Below, in pieces: positions 57,680 to 64,000 of a stretch of DNA of 64,000 nucleotides. The DNA comes from Diphasiastrum complanatum (Eukaryota; Streptophyta; Lycopodiopsida; Lycopodiales; Lycopodiaceae). The stretch covers positions 4,714,213 to 4,778,212 of the forward strand of contig CM055100.1 in assembly GCA_029204225.1 (NCBI GenBank), written 5' to 3'. Position numbers and translations under genes: made by a program. Each line of letters starts with the position of its first letter. The first letter of the stretch is position 1. Below the pieces are notes generated by a model that was given only the letters and a program-made list of their open reading frames with translations, made no database searches and was not told the origin of the DNA.

Positions 57680-58096
57680 CACAGATTGACTAGTGAGAAA
57701 GTGGAGGCAAGGGATGCTTACAACAGAGATCAATTCATCTACCTTGGAGATTCTAGCACCATACGCATGGAAGACAAAGGAGCAGTGAAGATCACCTTCA
57801 ACAACAATCTATCTATTTGCGTTCCTAACGTCCTTCATATTTCTCATTTATCAAAGAACCTGTTATCAGTCTCTAAGATAATTGATGAGGGCTACACTGT
57901 TACTTTCTCATCTGAGCAGTGTACAGTACTCGAGGAAGATACTATTCTGACTACATGCACTAGAGTCGGAAATCTTTATGTACTCTCTAATTCAGTTGCA
58001 TTAACTAGTATCTCTAATGAAAATGTAAACGACAGTGTTGTTCTATGGCATAGTCGATTTGGACACGTGAATACAAGAGCCTTTGCACACCCACCT
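57680..58096 (+). pseudogene. Copia protease-to-integrase fragment
   Basis: An open stretch with FIYLGDSSTIRMEDKGAV, PNVLHISHLSKNLLSVSKI and VVLWHSRFGHVN, i.e. from just after the protease active site to the start of the integrase zinc motif. It ends at a stop at 58096 with no downstream integrase. It may be related to the remnant at 11345-12405. Confidence 0.75.
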
Positions 58097-59085
58097 TAAG
58101 TAAAAAAATCCAAGAATACCTGCAAATCCATCCCTATGAATCATTGTGAGGGGGATGAGATCTCAAGTTCAAAACCTCATAGATCCAGTACAAGGAATTG
58201 AAATATTTTTCATTTCTTGGGGATCAACCAGGGTGGTGAACCACATATATACCTAAAGAATGCCCATGGGAGCTTCATGCCCCTTAATCATGAGAAAAGC
58301 ATTGAGCACCTAATTTGCATGGAACATGTCACTTCATACCTCATCAAGCACAGGCACGAGGAGAAAATAATAGTAAAAAAATTGCTGAGACAAGTATTTT
58401 CTTCCAAGCAATAAGAATTCCAATAGCTTTCCACAACATTCAACACCAAGACAGGTGTTGTGGGTCACCAATTTAGGTGGAGTATACTATTGGGTGTTTA
58501 GTGGGTCCCACCACCAAAATATTGTATATTCAGGCTAATAAATTGAATATATTTCTTCTTAGTTAAGTTGAAAGCTAACTAATCAACTTATTCTAGGTCT
58601 AGTTATTGATCCTAGCTTTTTTTTTGAGATGTATCTCTTTTTTTGTATGATCGTTTACTAGGAACATTTCAAATTCATAATGTCCTATCAAACTTTTTTA
58701 TTTTAAGGCTTATAACTTTATGTTTTCCTTTGTTTTGTGTATTTGCTTGACTTAACTAGAGCATATTTGCTTTATATAATTGGTTTGTATAGTTGCAAGA
58801 AAAAAACCTAAATAAAAGTTATAATTGCTTTGTGTTGCTAGCGAGCTATATAACCCATCTTTTGTTGTCACAATAGAGTGAATCACATTTGTAGGCATTA
58901 GGTTTGTCTATTTTTTCATGCTCTATGGTTTAACTTAAGAAGCCATATGAGAAATAGCTTTAAAAAAAATAGGACTTGATTTTTTTTTTCTAAGTTTTGA
59001 GTTTTTCCAATTGCAATTCAATTTTTTGATAGGATTATTTTAAAGCTATGCCTAGCTCTATATGCTCATGGAAAAAAAAGTTGTT
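58097..59085. other. No gene seen
   Basis: AT-rich sequence with T runs; no supported feature. Confidence 0.5.
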
Positions 59086-59089
59086 CTTG

Positions 59090-59790
59090 AAACGCTAATA
59101 TAGGGCATTGATTGAAATTGTTAATTCACTGCATTGATCCAACATGTGCTGCTTTAGGGTGTTGCTCTGCTAATCCAGGTTATTTAACCAACGCACACTG
59201 ATTTGGGGCATAGTGAATTCAACAAAAAACGTTTTTGATCCAAGACATTTAACCAAGGAGTAAGGCGTTGTTATAGCTCCAGTACATGGTGTATTGCATT
59301 GATCTAGTGCTGATACAGAACATTGCCATGATTATCCAACGCTTTTAACTAGTGCACACTAATCAAGGACATGGTCAATTCAATGAAAGGGTTTTTGATC
59401 CAAGGCATTTAACCAGGGTGTAACATAATATTAGAGCACAGGCCATTGTCACGCATATCCAACACTGGTATAGGGCATTGTCACGCATATCTAGCACAAA
59501 AAATATGTTGGCATTAAAACTTTCACCTTCTCTAAATTATACCATTGCCCATGTTTTGGCCTCTTCCTTGTGTTCTTTGTTCAAGCTTACTTTTAAGGTC
59601 TTGGATATTGATGAAGTAGTCATAGGGCTTTACTCTCCCACTATTTCTTGTCAAAGAGTGTGGCCAAGATGAAATATGCTCATTAAATCTTTCACTTATC
59701 TGAATTATACCATTGCCTGCATTTTGACCTCTTATTGTGTTGTTTGTTCAATTTACTTAAATCTTTGATGAAGTAGTCATAGGGAGCTCC
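59090..59790. repeat. Two local tandem duplications (about 160 and 170 bp)
   Basis: AATTCAA...TTTTTGATCCAAG...CATTTAACCA recurs about 160 bp apart (59215 and 59374). AATTATACCATTGCC plus GATGAAGTAGTCATAGGG recurs about 170 bp apart (59530 and 59700). No coding signal. Confidence 0.65.
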
Positions 59791-61580
59791 ACCCTTTTTT
59801 TTGGTTTTGAACCTTGTCTCGCCATACCACCAGCAGGATCGCTGCCCAAACACGCAGTTGTGAGCAAGTTTCCCACCATTTAATGATGGCTCGACCTACC
59901 ACTATCAACACTCCATCATTCGCTGTTCCAGCAACGCATCAATGACTGAGCCATAATTTTTTGGAGTACACTATTTGCAATGGGTCTGGACCGCCATTAT
60001 TTCCAGAAGAGAGATTTCTGCTTACTTGTCTGAAGGTTCATACCAACATAATGTCAATCGGTGAAAGCAAGACAAACTGCCAATAGAAAGCTGCATTCAT
60101 GACTAGACACCTCTTGCGATAAGCTGGGTTTTCTCAATCACACTTTAGGTAAACCCTAAACCCTAAACCTAACGGATGGCGAAATACTACCGCTCATCGA
60201 ACAGAGCGGTGCTTATAACTTGCACCCCACAAACACAGACCATAGAATCAACAAGCGAATCTTGTATAGGCCCTAAAAATATATATATTTGTCAAATGAG
60301 GACCTATAAGTGCAAAACCACCCTAGATAGCATGATGCCAAACACATGAGGTTAGGGGCAGTCTCTAAGAGAAATGCTCTGATATAAAATCATAGAAAAA
60401 AAATGGACAGTTACATATGAGTAGAGTTGAGTATCAACTCCTGCCGTCACTCGGCGATGTGTGCCAAATGTATAGAAGAGGAATATTACGATACCACTTC
60501 TACACCCCATAATTTCATCATAACCTACTTCCCGGTGATAGTTTGATTAGGGTTCAACATTGTGGAGAACATAGTCATCTAGAGGTATATGAGCTTGTGA
60601 TTGATGGGTATTGGCATCCGACAGACGCTACCTCTACTTGATACACAGAAATAACTAAAGATCTTACACAAACCCCAATCTTTGAGACACCAGTACACTC
60701 ATCTGTAGCATCTAACAATGACAGCGGAAATCTAGTGAATGATCCTAGAAGAGTATGGTTTCAACACCTTGAATTGGTTTTAGAAACTCCCAGTGAAAGT
60801 CTTGCCAATGATTCTATTACTAGCCCCCATATGCAAGTACAGACGATCTAAGAATCAGAGTCTATACCTAGAAACCAAGTGAAGATAGCGACCTCTCCCT
60901 ACAATCATACTTCTGAGAGCCTGAAAACTCTCATTGATTGGGGAGTATGGGGTGACTAGGACGACCCCTAGGGTTGGAAGTAGTACTTGACCCTAGTCCC
61001 TTGTTGGGGCTTTATGGCGGAACCAATCCCCTGTCGGAAAAATCCCTAACATTGGTGAACCTGACATGAAATTTGTTGGATGCAACTTTCTGATATGAAC
61101 TAGAGATAAGTATGGCTTCATCTTCTGACCTTGATTGTGTGGATTACCAACGCTTCAACTGTAATCGATCCTTATGACTTTTTCATTGTGCGAAACAGTT
61201 ACTACTGATATCCATGAGGTCTTAGTATTGTATAGCTTGAGTAGAATCCTTCATGATAAATGATCACCGGACTTTTCCAAAACTACCAACATAGGTCCTC
61301 CATTGCGACGACAAGTTGACAAGGTGACACTCTCACCAAAATATTCCCTTAGAAGCAGAACTTCGATTACCACTAAAAGCATATCCAAGACATTGTCCCG
61401 ATCCCAAAAACAATACTAGCAATGAAAGTCCATCAGAAATCCATCTGCAAGATTGAATTATGTTGTTTAACACATAAAAATATTGAAATAACACATACTT
61501 ATACAAGTGCTTAAAAAAATATACAAACCTAATCATCAATGACAAATTGTAACGTGTATTTTGTACGTCATTGTTGAAGA
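59791..61580. other. No gene seen; short telomere-like motif at 60151-60172
   Basis: AAACCCTAAACCCTAAACC (about 2.5 plant telomere units) is present but short. A primer-site-like TTGGTGAACCTGACATG occurs near 61055 without a matching LTR. Part of this stretch may be the 3' side of the CACTA element. Confidence 0.4.
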
Positions 61581-61584
61581 GACC

Positions 61585-63523
61585 TCAAATAGAAAGTGGA
61601 AGTGTGAATTGCAACATCTTATGCCAATCATGCGATTTCAATCCACTTAATTTACCATCTATGGTAAATGATTTGCATAAAGAATGTGCATGGCTTGTTG
61701 GAGTTCTCATTTGTTTTATAGCATATTTGATATATGAGAGTTGCTCTTTTGTAAGAATCCACGGCACGCTAGGTAGAATCTCATCTCCACCTTTGGTGTA
61801 TTGAATCCAATAAGGTCTTTTCACATCGACCCCTTGTAGATTTTTACGAGCTACGGAGTTGTCTTTTATGCCAATGATGTGGTTCCATAAGGATTCACCG
61901 ACGTTTTTGAATATGTGCATAGGATCCAATAGATGGTTTATCAATAAATTCCTCCAATAGGGTAATTTATGAAAAATAGACAGCCGTTTCATACCATCAA
62001 TGGAGAATTAATGTCGTGATGTTTAAGCCACTCACCATGCCATTCCGCTACTCCCATGTGTGGGGGTGGTGGCGTAGTTAGAGGATTATCTTCTCGCCCT
62101 CCAAAAAAATGCCTATTCAACCTTCGAAAAGGATGATCAGGCGGCAAGTATTTGCGATGATTTTTGTACACCACTTTTTCAACATATTTGTGCTATGTCA
62201 ACCCTCCAAAAGTGGTCCACAAATATAACATGCATTGTAACCCGATGTGGTTAAACCTGCATAGTTCATAAACCAAATTGAACATAAGCTTAGTTAAATA
62301 TACTCAAATGCTAAACCCTAAAATGGATTAGATTAAATATATAGATACGTGAACATTCGCTTAAACCGGGGTAGTCATGCATCGTCCACATTAGAATCCC
62401 ACAAACAATGAAGTTCCTTTGTTGTAAAGGTCTCGAGATGTCGTAAGCGTGAATACCATTCCAAAGAATGCACAATTCATCGACCAAAGGTGCAAGATAC
62501 ACATCCATGTTATTGGCCTTGTACTTTTTTGGAATCAATAAAGCCAATAACAAGTGTCCCGTTTTAATACTCAACCATGGAGGTATGTTATAATTAACGA
62601 GCACAACTTGCCATGTGGACCAAGTTGATGCTTGAATGCTAAAAGGACTTACGCCATCCATAGCAAGGCCAAATCTCAAATCACGAGGTTCATTTTTAAA
62701 CTCGGTCCATTGATCTTCAATATGTTTCCATGCATGTGAGTGACTTGGTACTCGCATGACATCATCTGTAGACCAAGTTTTGACAAGCCAATCCATTAGT
62801 TGTGCCAAAGATTTACATCGAAATAAATGTTGCAATTTGGGATAATTGGAAAATGTCGTTATACTTTTCGTGGCACTTTATCCCCTTGTAGGTCATCTCA
62901 AAAACGTGAAGCGTTACACATTGAACATTGAAGCTTTTCTGAATGCTCACCTCTATATAGAACATGGTCTTCTAGACATGCATGTATTGTATCGTAATCC
63001 ATTCCAAGCACGGTGATCATCTTTCGTGCTTCTTTTCATGTTTTAGGTATCACATTTTCTTTTGGAAGTATTCGATGCAACAATCTAAAAAAAGAACAAT
63101 GTGAGTTGTTAGAAAAGAAAATAAATCAACTTAATGTAAATACGCTATTAAGTACAATAGTTGTGTTATGCGTAAGTACCTGAATAATGATGTCACGCTA
63201 CAGTCACTGCATTTGTATGTTGCTTGAAGAATAAAAATTGATGTAGCCAGTCTCGAAATGGATGCTCCAGGATACAAAGGAGTGTTTGCCTCCTTGCGCA
63301 ATAGAATCTCGTCTTCATCCATCTCAAATTATTCATGATCTCCGTTTTCATTAGAAGATGCGTGCATAGCATCATTCTCATTTGTTTCAAAGTAAGATTC
63401 AAATATGTTGTGCATTGCTTCATCGTGTTGCACCTCATCATCATCATTGTTAGAATCAAGTTGAGTACTCTTTTTTTCAATTGTGTTTGCCTCTTGAATT
63501 TGTTTTGTTCTTTGTTTTCTCAT
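61585..63523 (-). pseudogene. CACTA (En/Spm) TNP2-type transposase, broken
   Basis: Read from 63523: an acidic Asn-rich N-terminus; KEANTPLYPGASISRLATS near 63270; an apparent intron; HRILPKENVIPKT near 63070; LGMDYDTIHACLEDHVLYRG and CSMCNASRF near 62920-63000; the large block FRCKSLAQLMDWLVKTW, LRFGLAMDGVSPFS, PPWLSIKTGHLLLALLIP, NNMDVYLAPLVDEL (62835-62311); YNACYICG near 62220; YLPPDHPFRRLNRHFFGG (62160-62090); and LPYWRNLLINHLLDPMHI, KLSGLKSHDWHKMLQ (61992-61585). This order is that of the TNP2/Transposase_21 family. Stops and frame changes at several joints, some possibly introns, and at least two in-frame stops make it a pseudogene. No CACTA terminal repeats were found; the 5' end may lie beyond 64000. 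Confidence 0.85.
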
Positions 63524-64000
63524 TTATATTAAAACTTGACGTTGATTGTAACTAAACATGGATGGATCAACTCCGTGGAATGGCATTCGATTTATTGGCT
63601 ACACACAAGAAACAAATTCCATAAGTGACGTATATAGATTAACAAAGATTATAATAAAAAACAATCATATAAAGTTAACAAACCTCAACGTCTTCCAAAT
63701 TCGATGGTTGACCTTCATAGCATGATTCTTATCTTCTGATATTTAGATAGCATGGTTTTTATCTTTCAATTATTGTATGATTCTAATGTTTTAATTTTTA
63801 GATAGTACTATTCTTATACATTGTCGCTTATATGATTCTTTTGCATCTTGGTGCAAGCTCTAAACGAATATCTATCTCTTCTTTTGTTATCACAGGTATG
63901 AAAGTCCCACTTCAATATGCATTAAAGTTCTGTAGTCGATTTTCTTTTCTATTCATTTTAATATATTAGAGTTTATTGTAATGTATTGTATGTTTATGAA

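Noticed and set aside
60151-60172. Telomere-like CCCTAAA repeats
   Set aside because: Only about two and a half units; too short to indicate an interstitial telomere.

Overview
This is a nuclear window from a land plant with a large, repeat-rich genome. Introns of several kb, one of 20.8 kb and packed with LTR retrotransposons, suggest a gymnosperm or another large-genome plant; that lineage call is an inference. One intact host gene dominates. An eight-exon gene on the minus strand (coding 55825 down to 22712) encodes a 690-residue rhodanese-domain protein of the plant STR7 / bacterial TrhO (YceA, UPF0176) family. All eight exons join in frame at splice sites I could place to the base, and the coding length is exactly 2073 nt. 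It spans 33.1 kb, of which intron 4 (28611-49380) takes 20.8 kb.

Left of the gene (1-22.7 kb) is a field of decayed mobile elements. In order: a Copia 5' LTR with a 25-bp minisatellite, its primer site and a gag remnant (1-1980); a short non-autonomous minus-strand LTR element whose LTRs carry (GA)n tracts (1980-4607); a second LTR with a TGGCGCC primer site (4981-5802); a degenerate GTAAGT-rich array (6640-7450); a broken beta-class amino-methyltransferase-like gene (7782-8940, minus) abutting a truncated LTR; a truncated plus-strand Copia (about 10.3-12.4 kb); a nearly full-length but degenerate minus-strand Copia (12433-18232); and a gag-protease-only Copia remnant (18233-20.7 kb, minus).

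Inside the gene: three non-autonomous hAT-type elements with 8-bp target duplications (introns 6 and 4), and a nested complex in intron 4. A Ty3/Gypsy element (31422-46788, 5-bp duplication CTATT) was invaded by a deletion-derived chromovirus that keeps integrase and chromodomain, by a 5'-truncated Copia, and by the LTR of another element, which was itself hit by a younger Copia (38396-43522, 5-bp duplication TGCCT). Introns 1 and 2 hold an LTR with primer site and a Copia/Gypsy junction fragment.

Right of the gene (55.8-64 kb) are short tandem repeats, a tRNA-like SINE head, a (TC)n tract, a Copia fragment, local duplications, and a degenerate TNP2-type CACTA transposase gene (61585-63523, minus) that may continue past the window. 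I saw no rRNA, standard tRNA gene or CRISPR array, and no bacterial-style operon. The most notable items are the giant intact STR7/TrhO gene with its GC-AG intron and internal exon-1 duplication, and the methyltransferase fossil.
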